From the NCBI GenBank assembly GCA_043772005.1, contig JAYVGP010000012.1, forward strand, positions 1 through 64,000: 64,000 bases of DNA, in the 5' to 3' direction. This stretch comes from JAYSSF01 sp043772005. Lineage in GTDB: Bacteria > Patescibacteriota > Gracilibacteria > Absconditabacterales > Absconditicoccaceae. Position 1 is the stretch's first letter. Every line of letters begins with the position of its first letter. The position numbers were made by a program, and so were the translations under genes. Below, in pieces: positions 1 through 11,105 of the stretch. The notes under the pieces were generated by a model. That model did no database searches and was not told where the DNA came from. It saw nothing but the letters and a program-made list of their open reading frames with translations.

Positions 1-1773
1 GATTCCTGAACCATCGACATTATCAGTCCATGTTGCACCAGCATCAGAGAATACTGAACCATGTGCAATAGTGAGTGATGCAGATCATGAGAGAGTAACT
101 ACTGGAGCATTGATATCATAGGTCCTTGAGATTTGTGTTGCAGCAGTATTGCCATTACCTGCTAGGTCTTGTGCTTTATCAATCGCCATATTGATGGTAA
201 CAAGACCGTTACTTGATGGAGTTACAAGAATAGTATAACCTGTAGCACTTAGCATTACTAGGTTTGTCTTCACACCATTGGTTACTGCAAAGTCTGCACT
301 CGTAACTCATGTGACTGCTTCGGAGAATGTAGCAAGAACAGTAAATGGTGCATTAGTAATAGCTGGTGCCGTACTAGAAAGGACAACACTTGGGTCAGTG
401 CCATCATATGTTACTGAGAGTTGTATCGCTGCAGTACTATTATTAGCAAAGGAATCCATCGCTGCTGAAGCAGGCATATTGACAGTGACTGGACCATTAG
501 CAGAAGGACTAACAAGGATCCTATATACAGTAGGACTTACTACTGTAAATACAGAAGTAGTTGCATTGGTCGCTATAAAATCAACACCTGTAACTCATGT
601 GACAGCCTCAGAGAATGTAGCGGTAACAGTAAAATCGCCATTTGTAGGACTAGGAGCACTTGACGTAAGTACTACAGTTGGGACTGTAGCATCTATTGTA
701 AATGCTGTTCCTGTGAGGATATTACTTACGTTTGATCAACTATCAGTAACAGTAATAGTACAATCAGAGTATGTACCATCAGCTAATGTATCAAGAGTAA
801 TGATATTTGATCAAGTAATCGCTAATGTAGTTATACTACTACAACTTCATCCATAGCTAATAGTACCTTCCTCGTTAGAGAAAAAAGTATAGTTAGGAGT
901 AGCGTCATTACCTGTAGCAGCTACTGGAGTAATCTGTGAGATTACAGGATTGGTAATATCTACTATAGTAGCAGCAAAAGTAAATGCAGTACCAGAGGTA
1001 ACCGCGGTACAAGTAATCTTTGTATCATCTTCTCCACAAGTAACTGCTGCATTAGCATCAATTAAAGGTTGCAGTGCTTCAACTACTTGTTGTACCGTTT
1101 GACTACCTGTTACGGTGTAGTCATAATCTGAACTATTGATAGTAGCCCTGTAAGTCTCTCCATTGGTGGGAGAGCTAGGAGTAAAATCAACTACCTGCGC
1201 AACAGGAGCAACAGCAAGGACTCATGTAACTATAGTAGTTGCTGTAATATCTCAAGCAGTAGCATCAATAAAATCGATAGTAGTTGCTGAGCTTTCAGCT
1301 CATGAAGTAGTAAAGATGGTAGTAGTCCCTGCACCAAATCAAACAGTAAGTGAACCATGAGAGACGTCAGATACGTTTACAAGAGCATCTAAGACATCAG
1401 CAATTTCTCAAGGAGTTCTCGCAACTCCAGGATTAACAAGAGTATAATTACTTATTGATCATGTTCATCATGCACAATCTACGTCGTCTGTTGTAGCAGA
1501 ATTATCTCATGTAGCAGCAAAGTCAAAGAACATAACTACACAAGAACCAATCGTAATAGATTCTGCATCCAAAGGCAGAGCATTCACAGTAAGTGTATGA
1601 GAGGCTTTTACTTCTGTGACTTCAACAACATTCGCCGTAGTCACATTTGTCCCAAATGTGGAAGTAAATGCAAATACTGAGTTAATACCAAGAAAGCTAA
1701 ATTGAGAAAACATCATCATCGCAATTGTTACGATAGATAGCTTTCTTCTTAGAAAAGAGAAGTAATGAGTCAT
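1..1773 (-). CDS. secreted Ig-like repeat protein (3' end outside window)
   Basis: Large exported, probably cell-surface protein. The N-terminus is a signal peptide: SFLRRKLSIV, then a hydrophobic run ending near VFAF. The rest consists of Big_12-type bacterial Ig-like repeats, seen as recurring phrases such as TFSEAVTGV, DFTVTNG-like and ITNAPFTV, plus an approximately 40-residue module GTISYGGSCSS with LADGTYSDCTITVTDS. The frame is open from the ATG at 1773 to the window edge (591 codons) with no TAA or TAG and about 15 in-frame TGA codons, several in Gly positions of the repeats. A TTG six bases upstream is a less likely start. The C-terminus, including any anchor, lies outside the window. 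A role in adhesion or surface structure is inferred only from the architecture. Confidence 0.8.
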
Positions 1774-1930
1774 AGGCAAAAAAGGTAAAATAAATACATA
1801 TGTCAGATCATAACAGTAAGCTCTATCATTTCAAGAGATTTTAAACTTATGATCAAAATATCATATAGCAAAAACTAAAATTCTTCTAATAAATCTATAA
1901 AAAAACTCAACATCACTGCTGAGTATTTTA

Positions 1931-2003
1931 TGATCCGGGTGGGATTCGAACCCACGACAAAAAGATTAAGAGTCTTCTGCTCTACCGACTGAGCTACCGG
2001 ATC
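1931..2003 (-). tRNA. tRNA-Lys (anticodon CTT)
   Basis: Full cloverleaf on the minus strand: acceptor GATCCGG pairs with CCGGATC, discriminator A, D-arm GCTC/GAGC, anticodon stem GAAGA/TCTTT with loop CTCTTAA giving anticodon CTT, and T-arm GTGGG-TTCGAAT-CCCAC. CCA is not encoded. It lies between the Ig-repeat gene and mscL. Confidence 0.95.
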
Positions 2004-2035
2004 ACAGAGAAATGTTTTACACTTCCTTAATGTAT

Positions 2036-2329
2036 TTATTTAGCTGGTACTCCAAGCTGCTTAATACAGATAAATACAAGTACCGCCACCACCAAGAAGG
2101 TAATCAGTTTTGCAAGTGCTTTACCATATAAGATGCCATTCCAAGAGAGATCTTCGAGCTTATCAAGATGTAGTCTCTTGAGAACAGGAGATAAGATCGC
2201 TGGAGTAACAACATCTTCTACAACAGTACTTACCAAATCATTGACCTTAGCAGCAATAATCAAACCAATCGCAACCCCAATTACTTGATACTGATCAAGA
2301 AATGCCATAAATTCTTGAGCAAATGACAT
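2036..2329 (-). CDS. mscL: large-conductance mechanosensitive channel MscL
   Basis: Inner-membrane channel that opens under turgor stress to release solutes. The 97-residue protein has the family layout: a short N-terminal helix (MSFAQEFMAFL), TM1 with VIGVAIGLIIAAKVNDLVS and the conserved VEDVVTP that follows it, a short periplasmic loop, and TM2 (LITFLVVAVLVFICIKQLGV). It is shorter than the usual 130 or so residues because the loop and the C-terminal cytoplasmic helix are reduced. It has no in-frame UGA. It sits on the minus strand between an AMMECR1-like gene and tRNA-Lys. Confidence 0.88.
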   Translation of the reverse strand: MSFAQEFMAFLDQYQVIGVAIGLIIAAKVNDLVSTVVEDVVTPAILSPVLKRLHLDKLEDLSWNGILYGKALAKLITFLVVAVLVFICIKQLGVPAK

Positions 2330-2404
2330 AAATTTAAATATAAATTACTAAAAACATAGCATAAGCTAGAAAATTATATAAGAATATTGTCCGCTAAATC
2401 AAGC

Positions 2405-2854
2405 TTATTGTGTTGTAGTAGTGATAATTTTTCTATCGGTCTTGATGATATATACTCATACCATGCCTTGTAATTGATATTTTTGCTTCATAAACGCAAG
2501 TCACTGACTAAGGTTTTGAATACCAGCAGTGTGAGGAAGTAACATACCAATCTGCACGCCGTCCGAGGACATAAGAGCAAGTCAGACTTCCTCATGACTC
2601 ATTGTCGCCAATGATGCATAATCTGTCACCTCTTGTACATCAATCACAATATCGCAGATCAATGTTGTAATAGGTGTAGCGCTCTGACTAAAACTCTTAT
2701 ACAACTTCCCCAATACCTGAGGTCGAGGGCGATCTGTTACTAGTGTTCCAGCACTACCAATAACAGCAGCACCGTTCATGCAAGTAAGAAATAGTCCCTT
2801 AGTTTGTTCTTGGGGATAAAACTGTGTAATGAGAGCAACAAGCTGATCGTACAT
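2405..2854 (-). CDS. AMMECR1-like domain protein (tentative)
   Basis: 149-residue soluble protein, ATG at 2854, stop TAA at 2405, with three in-frame UGA. The central part resembles the AMMECR1 fold: FLTCMNGAAVIGSAGTL recalls the family's FVTL..G.LRGCIGTL, a strand ITTLICDIVIDVQEVTDY follows, and then SSDGVQIGMLLPH recalls GVDGL...GTLLPQV. The invariant RGCIG is not preserved, so the match is weak and only by eye. The function of AMMECR1 proteins is poorly defined. It lies 38 bases downstream of rpoC in the same direction and could be co-transcribed with it. Confidence 0.55.
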
Positions 2855-2892
2855 AATTAATTGGTTTAAAGTTAGTTAAAAAACCTATCTAA

Positions 2893-5800
2893 TTACATTT
2901 CAATACCTGCCATCAAGTCTTTTTGTTGATCAAAGTTCGTACCAATCGGAAGTAATCTACCAAGGATTACATTACTCTTCAGGTCATCAAGTCTATCAAT
3001 TGATCCCTGTAGTGAATTATCTACCATCACTCTAACTGTTTCTTGGAAGGAAGCTGAAGACAACCATCCTTCTCACTCTTTCGCGATCTGAGTCAGACCA
3101 AGCACTAATCTTGCACCCTTCGCTATTGTCTTATGTTGAGCAGCCATATCATTATTAGTTGCAAGAAATTCTTCATATCTAATCAACGATCCAGGCACAA
3201 AACTCGTATCACCAGCATCCTCGATCATCACCTTACAGAACATTTGCTTAACCACAATCTCCATATATTTATCATTTACATCCTGACCTTGTGAAGTATA
3301 TACTCTCTTCATCTCCTTCACCACATATAACTGTGCGGCAAGATCTCCCATTGTCTTCTGATATTCTTTGATATCGAGAGTTCCACTTGTCAAAATCTGA
3401 CCCTTCACCACAATATCCCCATCTTTAACCTTAATAGATGTATTTGGGGCTGACTTTTGAGTGAGTGAATTCACAACACCGAGAATAAGAATATCATCTT
3501 TAATTCCAATCACTTGGCCATCTTCTTTGACTTTAAGTTTACTTACTCACTTACTCGCATATGAGCTACCTTTCTTTAGTGTTGTACCAGGTTTGACTGT
3601 GGCTTTATATCATTCCTTCACTGGATAATATCTCTTATCAGCTTCACCAACTACTTCAATTTCAAATAGCTTACCATTTTCATGGATTCTCACTGTACCT
3701 TCAAATGGAGCAATTACAGCTTTACGAGCAGGATTTCTAACTTCAAGAAGCTCGTTGAGTCTTTCCATACCTCATGTAATATCTCATTCTGCCTGCACTC
3801 ATACTAAGTGACGAGTATTCATTGTCAACTGTGTACCTGGCTCTCAGATCGACTGTGATGCCAAGATTCCGATTGGGACTCCGAGTTTGATTACCTGTCT
3901 TGAAGATAGATCCATACCAAAGCATTTCTGACATACCCCGCTTTGTGTATGACAAGTCAGTGGTGATCTTACTGCCACACTATCAATTTCACTAATAACA
4001 AATGCTTCAAGTACTTGCTTATCAATAAATGAATCCTTAGTATATAGCACCTTACCATGCTCATCAAGTACATCTTTTGCAAGATATCTACCATACAATA
4101 AATCCATAAATGTTTCGCCTCTTGACTCAGCTTCATACTTATCAATAATGATAAATTCGTGAGTACCACAGTCATTTTCCTTAACAATTACTTCCTGTGA
4201 TGAGTCACACAATCTACGAGTCAGATATCCAGCATCTGCAGTCTTGAGCGCAGTATCCGCACGACCTTTACGAGCACCATGCGCTGAGATAAAGTATTCC
4301 AATGGAGAGAATCATTCCATATATGAAGACTTGATTGGCAATTCGATAATCTTACCAGATGGTGATACCACCATACCCTTCATACCTCAGATATGAGCCA
4401 AGTTTGATACCTTACCTCTCGCACCAGACTCAGTCAGCATATAGAAATCATTAACAATTTCCTCATCAACTTGTTCTTTATAGATTTTTTTGATTTTCTT
4501 TTCTACTTGCTCTACAATCTGCATCCAGTGTTGTACAAGCAATCTTGATTTTTCTTCATCAGACAAGAATCCATAATACCATTGATCCTGAATAATCTTA
4601 GCATCATCATCACCTTGCTTAATCATTTCTTGCTTGTCTTGTGGAATGAGGATATCAAAGATATTCGTAGAAACGGCTGACTTCGTTGCATATTTAAATC
4701 ACATATCCTTGATAGCATCGGCCACCTGGACCATGACTTCTGGACCACATAGATCATATGTCTTATCCAGGATCTTCTTGAGGATCTTATTGGTAATCTT
4801 GACATCAGTCATCTCAGTGAACTGAAGTTGTTCGGGTAAGATTGAGTTAAAGATCACTCTACCAGCAGTTGTAGTGATATGAGCATCGCCACGCTTAAGC
4901 ACGACCAAGTCAGTAATAGAAATATTACCCAATTCTACATGATGAGTAATCTCATCAATCGATGCAAATCTACCAACTGGTTTTGCTCCCTGAGCTGGCT
5001 GATAAGTAAGCGAATATACTCACAATACCATATCTTGTGTATGTGCAATCACAGGCTCTCCTGATGCAGGTTTGAGGATATTATGAGCTGATGAGACAAT
5101 GGTTCTTGATTCATTTTGTGCGTCTTCTCACAATGGGAGGTGAACAGCCATCTGATCTCCATCGAAGTCAGCGTTAAATGCTGGACATACAAGAGGGTGA
5201 ATACGGATTGTCTTACCAGGCATCAACTTAACCTTAAACGCTTGAATAGAGAGACGATGCAATGTAGGAGCACGATTGAGAAGAACATATTTGTCTTTGA
5301 TTACTTCATGCAAGATTTCAAGGGCTACAGGATCCTGCTCCTTGATGAGTTTTTCTGCTTGTTTAGGGGTATATGCGATATTACGCTCAATCAACTTAGA
5401 GATAATAAATGGTGAGAAAATACGCACTGCAATATATAATGGCAATCCACACTCATCAAGCTTCAGATCAGGACCAACAGTAATTACTGATCTACCTGAG
5501 TAATCTACTCTCTTACCAAGCAAGTTCTTACGGAAAATACCTTCTTTACCACTAAGCATATCCGTCAATGATCTAAAGACCTTACCACCATTTGCTCCCT
5601 TACTACTACCCTTTTCACCTACCATAAGGTTGTTGATAGACTCTTGGAGAAGTCTAATTTCGTTTTTCTTAACCACATCTGGCATACCTACTTGGATCAT
5701 CTTCTTGAGTCTCAAATTTCTCTGTACGACTCTACGATAAAACTGGTTGACATCAGATGACGCAAATCTACCTCCATCAAGTTGTACAACTGGTCTAAGA

Positions 5801-6723
5801 TCTGGTGGTACTACTGGCAAATACTTCATAATCATCCATTCTGGTCTTACTTCAGACACATACAAATTGATAAGCAGTCTGAGAAGTTTAAATGTCTTCT
5901 TCCTCTCTTCTCCTTTGATCTCTTTGAATCTTGCAATCACCTCTTGGATATACGACTGCACATCAATAATACTCAATAAGTCTAAGATCGCATCACTACC
6001 TGATTTGAACTTGAAGACATTATCATGCTTATAGAAGAAGTTACGATAGTCTGACTCCAGGATTGTTGCTCATTGCTTGAGTCATGCGAGAATTGATCTG
6101 ATTCTATTATATTCTTTTTCAAGAGTGATCTTATTATCATCATATGCTTTTTTGATTTCCTTAAGACTCATACCACTAAGACTAGAGATACCATTATTCT
6201 CGTCAGCAGCTTTATTCTCTTCTGCTACGATTTCATCAAGCTCCTTGATTTTACCAGAAAACACTTGCTCAAGATTTGTGATCATCTCCTGCATCTTCTC
6301 AGCAGTTACATCAGCAGTTACAATATATTTGACATAATATAAGATCTTCTCGATCTCAGCGGTCGATAGACCCAACAACAAACCAATACGAGATGGTGTC
6401 GCTTTATAGTACCAAATATGTACTACGGGACACGCAAGTTCGATATGACCCATACGCTCACGACGTACTCTACTATTGGTCACTTCTACTCCACATCTTT
6501 CACAAACGATACCCTTATATCTGACTCCTTTATATTTCCCACAACTACATTCATGCGGTTTTACTGGTCAAAAGATTGCTTCACAGAACAGTCCTTTGAG
6601 CTTAGGCTTACCAGTTCTATAGTTGATTGTTTCTGGGGACTCTACTGTACCATATGACCATTTGAGAATCTCTTGTGGAGATGCAAGTGTCACCATCAAT
6701 CCATCAAAGCTTGGCTTATGCAT
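2893..6723 (-). CDS. rpoC: DNA-directed RNA polymerase subunit beta'
   Basis: Catalytic beta' subunit of RNA polymerase, 1276 residues. N-terminal zinc site C-S-C...C-E-R-C near residues 60-85; ASPQEILKWSYG and PETINYRT match the standard N-terminus; the active-site NADFDGDQMAVH lies near residue 517; the second zinc site C...CHTQSGVCQKC is followed by GILASQSIGEPGTQLT. Reading TGA as Gly joins at least seven standard-code fragments in one frame. ATG 6723 gives the usual N-terminus (MHKPSFDGLMV). No rpoB lies directly upstream, which is unusual because rpoBC is normally one operon. Confidence 0.97.
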
Positions 6724-7020
6724 GAAATATCAAATATAAGTAATAAATGAAAAAATCGTTTGTGAGTAGTACAAAACGGTTATATAAATTCTGAGGAGAT
6801 GAGGATCACAACCAAACATCAAGCTTCGTCAGATCGTTTACTTATAGCAACGATTGGGCTTATACGATGAATAGCGTGGTACTCGAATTCTCTACTGTCA
6901 GCATGTCTAGATATGACCAACACATAGAATTTGATATGTTGAGTATAGTCATTGAGTGGTAGAATGCAAGGTTTTGTCAAAACAAAAAAATGAGCAACGC
7001 TTACTATCTGAAAATCTGCC
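6724..7020. other. region without a confident gene
   Basis: About 300 bases between rpoC and the tRNA-like element. One minus-strand frame stays free of TAA and TAG from 7094 to 6783 but has no ATG, and its translation matches nothing I recognise. No RNase P, tmRNA or SRP RNA core motif is visible. It may hold the promoter and leader of rpoC. Confidence 0.4.
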
Positions 7021-7113
7021 AAAGATAGGACTCAAATACTCGTACGAGCCTCTAGCTCACTAATGATATCTACTCGCACCTGAAGCGAGCATGTCTACCA
7101 ATTTGCTATCTTT
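7021..7113 (-). tRNA. tRNA-Leu-like element (CAG), aberrant T-arm
   Basis: 93-nt minus-strand segment whose ends pair perfectly (AAAGATAG with CTATCTTT). It has the tRNA-Leu D-loop signature AATTGGTAGAC and an anticodon arm CTCGC-TTCAGGT-GCGAG with anticodon CAG. A canonical T-loop (TTCRA) is absent. The best alternative is GGCTC paired with GAGTC (one wobble) around a 12-nt loop. It could be a diverged or decayed tRNA-Leu. Confidence 0.4.
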
Positions 7114-7184
7114 TAGAGGACCAACTTGGCTTATTAGTAAACATAAATGATCTTTACTATAAAAATCAAGTGATGAAGTTATAT

Positions 7185-8090
7185 CTATCTTTTATCAATT
7201 GCTTTTCAGAAAAAAATATCATTTGAATATCAATTAGAAAGTATCTTCTGCATTGCTTCATTGTTACTCTCTTTAGAAATAAGATCAATAATTTTATGAC
7301 TACCATCATCTGCTAATCTAACCAAATAAATATATTCAGCACTTAAGGTTCATTTATCATAAAACAGTCGTCCTGTGTTCATAAAATATTCGCTATCACA
7401 CGAAACTACTTCATAATTATACCTAAATCGTCATTTTCTTATGGGCCTTGCTGTGTAGATATGTATATAAATATCAGCATTAGTGTGGGAAATATAACAT
7501 TGTTTATGTCGTCTAGTATTTCTAAAAAATTTCTTTCTAACAGACGTATCACTTCATTTTATTTTATTTATCGATTGAGTTCCTTTCACAGCAGATTTGT
7601 CGGCTCTCTTATTATTTTCATCATCGCCATGTCATTTTACCCAATCAAATTCTACTTTTATATGATATAGATCTGAAATTTCTTTTATATGTTTCACTAA
7701 CTCTCTTCGTTGTTTTTTATGAATGACAGGATCTCAGTAGATAGTATTCCACTTGTTCCGATCCCATACACCATATTTAGCATTATTTACGTTATTACAT
7801 ACAAATCTTGAATCTGTAACTATCATTATCTTTTTAAAATTATCTAAGTTATGATAATTTTTAATAAGCTTGAGTCAATTAATAGGAGCTTGTAGTTCCA
7901 TATCATTATTAGTTGATCAGAGATAAGCTACCCCATCACTCATATCTTCATAAACTTCTTCGAAATCTTCATTAATATAAACGAAGAAGATTCACATTCA
8001 ACCAACCTTTTTGGGAATCTTTCATAATCAAGGACGAGAAGCTCAATCAGTAAAGATATATAAAATATTCTCATCTATATTATAAGCCAT
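7185..8090 (-). CDS. RNase H family protein
   Basis: 301 residues, ATG 8090, stop TAG. The N-terminal half is an RNase HI fold with its acidic residues in order: IFTDGAS (Asp, near residue 15), NNDMELQAP (Glu), IVTDSRFV (Asp), and a C-terminal WVKGHGDDENNKRAD with the His and last Asp. RNase HI cuts the RNA strand of RNA-DNA hybrids. The C-terminal 140 residues (after KSAVKGTQS) are an extension I do not recognise; several lysines and arginines make it basic. About nine UGA glycines lie in frame, including TDG-A-S. A separate RNase HII gene lies at 11486. Confidence 0.85.
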
Positions 8091-8245
8091 AATATAAATA
8101 CTCTTACTAAAAAAATTAAACAACTAATTACATAATAGCTAACTTATCTATAAAATACAAGACTAGAATTCTCTAATGATAGTTTGTATTATATAATCAA
8201 ATATATATTATTCACTCTATAGCTTTATAAAACCCATAAAATCTA

Positions 8246-9514
8246 ATGCAACTCATCCTCGGCAACTGATCTGTCCTCGATACCTACTTCCCACAAGGCA
8301 CGATGTCTGTCCACTGGAAGGCTAACTGCCCCACTCTATCTAAGTCTGGTAGACCTTGAGGTCGAGACTCTACGATCTCCAAAACAATTGTCACTACTGA
8401 TGAGCTCCAAGATCTCGTCGACAATCTCCTCCTCGAGTCTGAACATCGTGCAGATGGATTTCTGGAGATCGATAGAAAGTACAGTAAAGTATTACAAATC
8501 TGACCATATCGTATTGTGATCGTCTACCCGCCGTTGTCCGATGCGCTCGAGTTGACCGTAGTCAAGCCTGTTCGCAGACTCAGCATGGAAGATTACTGAT
8601 TTGATGAAAACATCGTCAACAGACTTCGCTATGAGTCAGCATGAGTCCTCATCTCATGATCTCCTGGAGAAGGTAAAACTACCTTTGCACAAGCACTCGT
8701 AGACCTATATGTCGCAGATCAGAAAGTCATCAAAACCATCGAGTCCCCGCGCGATCTCAATGTAGACAAGAGTGTAGTACAATACAGTTTCAACTACGCT
8801 CCACATGAAGAAGTCAGAGATATCTTATTATTATCAAGACCCGATATTGCAATCTATGATGAAGTTAGAAATAAAGAAGACTTTCTTTTATTTAAGGACC
8901 TTAGACTAACCGGTATCGGGCTGGTAGGGGTTATCCATGCTACCAAGCCCATCGACAGCGTCCAGCGTCTCATATGAACCATCGAGATGGGTATGATCCC
9001 AGAGGTCATCGACACTATCGTCTTTATTAAAGGCGGAACTATCACCGAAATCCTCACTCTCAAACATGTCGTCAAGATGCCATCTGGTATGATGTCCGAA
9101 GATCTCGCTCGTCCAGTAATCGAAGTATCCAGCTTCCTTGACTGACAGCTCAAATATGAGATCTACTCCTATGGTGAACAAGTAGTTGTCATGCCCCTCG
9201 ATATGCTTGATAAAACCAAAAAATCTGACTCCATCGTATCCAAATTGGCTACGGCTGAGCTTACTCGCAAGATTATGTCTATCACTGGAGTCGCAGCAAG
9301 GATTGAGATCAACTGACTTACCAGCATCAAACTATATGTAGCTGACGAAGATAAATGATCCATCATTGGTCGTGGATGAGAAAATATCCAAAAACTCGAA
9401 AAAGAGCTATGACTATCCATATCTGTCGCTACGGCAGATGATCTTATGACTCTCACTCCCCCAGCCAACAAGCTTAATTATGGTGGAAGTAATAAAAGCA
9501 AAAGAAGAAGATAA
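8246..9514 (+). CDS. PilT-type ATPase with C-terminal KH domain
   Basis: 422-residue secretion-type ATPase. Walker A is GSPGEGKTT near residue 136, and its first Gly is a TGA codon. The Asp box region RPDIAIYDEVRN and the His box GLVGVIHATKPIDSVQR follow, matching PilT and PilB-like retraction or assembly ATPases. The C-terminus (GSIIGRGGENIQKLEKELG) is a KH RNA-binding motif, as in the archaeal PIN-ATPase-KH proteins, but the N-terminal PIN domain is missing. The tail is basic (SNKSKRRR). A type IV pilin gene follows 52 bases downstream, so a role in pilus function is plausible; the KH domain leaves a nucleic-acid role open. Confidence 0.8.
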
Positions 9515-9566
9515 AACTAGTTATTGTTAAATAATATCATTTTTTTAATAAAATTATACCTAGATA

Positions 9567-10145
9567 ATGCACCACCCCTATAAATTTTGCAAGTCATTTA
9601 CTCTTATTGAGTTACTTATTGTAATCGTAATTATAAGTATACTTGCAGTTGCACTCATACCAAGATTAATAGGAGCACAGTGATCAGCTCGTAATGCAGC
9701 TCGCGTAGCTAATATTAATCAATTATCAACTGCTCTTGCACTATATGCATCAGAAAACTGAAGTTACCCTAACTACTCAACTTCGTGTATCGGTATATCA
9801 TGAACAGCTAAGTGTCGACCTTGATATACTCAAGGTGCATGACCAACAACATGAGTGGTATGATGAAATGATGCCTTTAATAGCTTACTATTAAAATATA
9901 TAGCATCAATACCTTTTGATCCATCACCAAGTCGTAGCGTAGGAGAAGTATATATTTATCGACAAGGTTGAGCAACAGCTATTCACTGTGATGGTGCTCA
10001 ATATGTCTATAATAAATCTCGACTCGCTCGACAACCTGAAAAAATATCACCCACTACTGATGAAGCATGTAGTCCCGGTAAACGAGCATGTTGTTCAGGT
10101 ATAGGTTGCGCACCTTATACTTTTTGCGTGCTCCAACTTGATTAG
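9567..10145 (+). CDS. type IV pilin-like protein
   Basis: 192-residue prepilin. A short leader MHHPYKFCKS precedes FTLIELLIVIVIISILAVAL, the hydrophobic helix with Glu at +5 typical of type IV pilins and pseudopilins. The residue before the cut is Ser where Gly is usual. The globular part starts with NINQLSTALALYASENGSYP, typical of pseudopilins, and ends in a Cys-rich segment (CSPGKRACCSGIGC) that may form disulfides. At least ten UGA glycines are in frame. It follows the PilT-type ATPase. The stop codon sits inside the terminator shared with convergent recX. Confidence 0.85.
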
Positions 10146-10171
10146 AAAAAGCTAATCTTCTAATTTTCTTT
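10140..10171 (+). terminator. rho-independent terminator overlapping two stop codons
   Basis: GATTAG (10140-10145) pairs with CTAATC (10152-10157) across AAAAAG and is followed by a T-rich tract. The left arm contains the pilin stop TAG and the right arm contains the recX stop on the other strand. Confidence 0.65.
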
Positions 10172-10613
10172 TTTTCAAGGCTTTCTTGATATCATCGAGC
10201 CTATATCATCTTGCGAGTAGCTTCTGGATGATCACTACTGGCTCTAGCTCCTTGGCTGCAAACTTATCCGTCTCCTTGATGATCCTTGCTATTGTTCACT
10301 CACCAATTCACTCTTCCAGTTCACTCATCACTTCTTTAAGAACTTGCTTGTCTACTCATTTGAACAACAGCTTCTGCTGCATGAGTCCTAGCGGTTTACC
10401 TTTTTTAACCACTTCTGAGTTGAGGTACAATTCAGCAAACTGACGATCGTCGATGTACTTCTTGGCTTTAAGAGTCTGCATTGCGTCATCGATCTCCTCG
10501 AGGAAATATTGCTTCTTCATGAGCTGCGTACGCATCTCTTTTTCTGTTTTGGGATAGCGATACAAATAATGCATTGCGTAGTCGAGACATCATTTGGGTG
10601 CTGATTGTGCCAT
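10152..10613 (-). CDS. recX: RecX regulatory protein
   Basis: 153 residues. RecX proteins bind RecA filaments and inhibit them. The protein shows the three-helix repeat pattern: ALHYLYRYPKTEKEMR-like first repeat, LEEIDDAMQTLKAKKYIDDRQFAELYLNSEVVKKGKP with the diagnostic IDD..FA..Y and KG-P, and a C-terminal VVIIQKLLARGYRLDDIKKAL. Start ATG 10613 gives MAQSAPKGCLDYAMHYL. Two in-frame UGA, at KGC and FKG. recA itself is about 27 kb away, so the usual recA-recX linkage is absent. Convergent with the pilin gene. Confidence 0.85.
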
Positions 10614-10838
10614 AAGTTAAGTAGAAAGTTATAAGGTTTTCACCCTCTCGGGTATACGCTCTTGCTATAAAAGTTATAAGGTTTAATTATCTCAATTCAA
10701 TACCTGTCCTTACCTCTTGTCCTTATCTTATTTTATTGACTTCACACTTTATTTCAAAAAAGACTTGACTTTATGTACTTATTTATTATTATCAATTTAT
10801 TCAAAAACAAAAAATAATAAACTTTAAATATTACAGTT

Positions 10839-10964
10839 ATGAGCAAGAAAAAACTCCAAAAAAAAGCTAAAAAAACCAATAAGTCGGAAGCCCCAAAAGC
10901 TGAGACAAAGAAAGTGGTAGCTAAAAAAAGCACCACAAAAGGAAAGGGGGTGACCACAAAATAA
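10839..10964 (+). CDS. small lysine-rich basic protein
   Basis: 41 residues, about 40 percent lysine (MSKKKLQKKAKKTN... KSTTKGKGVTTK). It has no recognisable domain. Such short basic proteins often bind nucleic acids, but that is only inference. It is preceded by a possible promoter (TTGACT near 10764, then an AT-rich region) and followed 25 bases later by a strong terminator, which supports a monocistronic gene. Confidence 0.6.
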   Translation: MSKKKLQKKAKKTNKSEAPKAETKKVVAKKSTTKGKGVTTK

Positions 10965-10989
10965 CCTCCAAAAACTTAGTTTTCTAAAG

Positions 10990-11018
10990 ATCGATATAGG
11001 TTTCCTATATCGATTTTA
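10990..11018 (+). terminator. rho-independent terminator
   Basis: Perfect 11-bp stem ATCGATATAGG / CCTATATCGAT around TTT, followed by TTTTA. It ends the lysine-rich protein transcript. Confidence 0.85.
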
Positions 11019-11105
11019 CTTTATCCAAAATCATATCTCACCATTTTATTCAACTAAAAATCCCGATCAAAATCAGGATTCATAGTGGTCAATTTCACAC
11101 AGAAA

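Noticed and set aside
278..856. 192-residue plus-strand ORF rich in Val, Thr and Ala
   Set aside because: Shadow of the Ig-repeat gene on the minus strand; the repeats create long open frames on both strands.
6724..7184. tmRNA or RNase P RNA in the gap upstream of rpoC
   Set aside because: None of the core motifs (tmRNA ends, GAGGAAAGTCC, tag-peptide frame) is visible.
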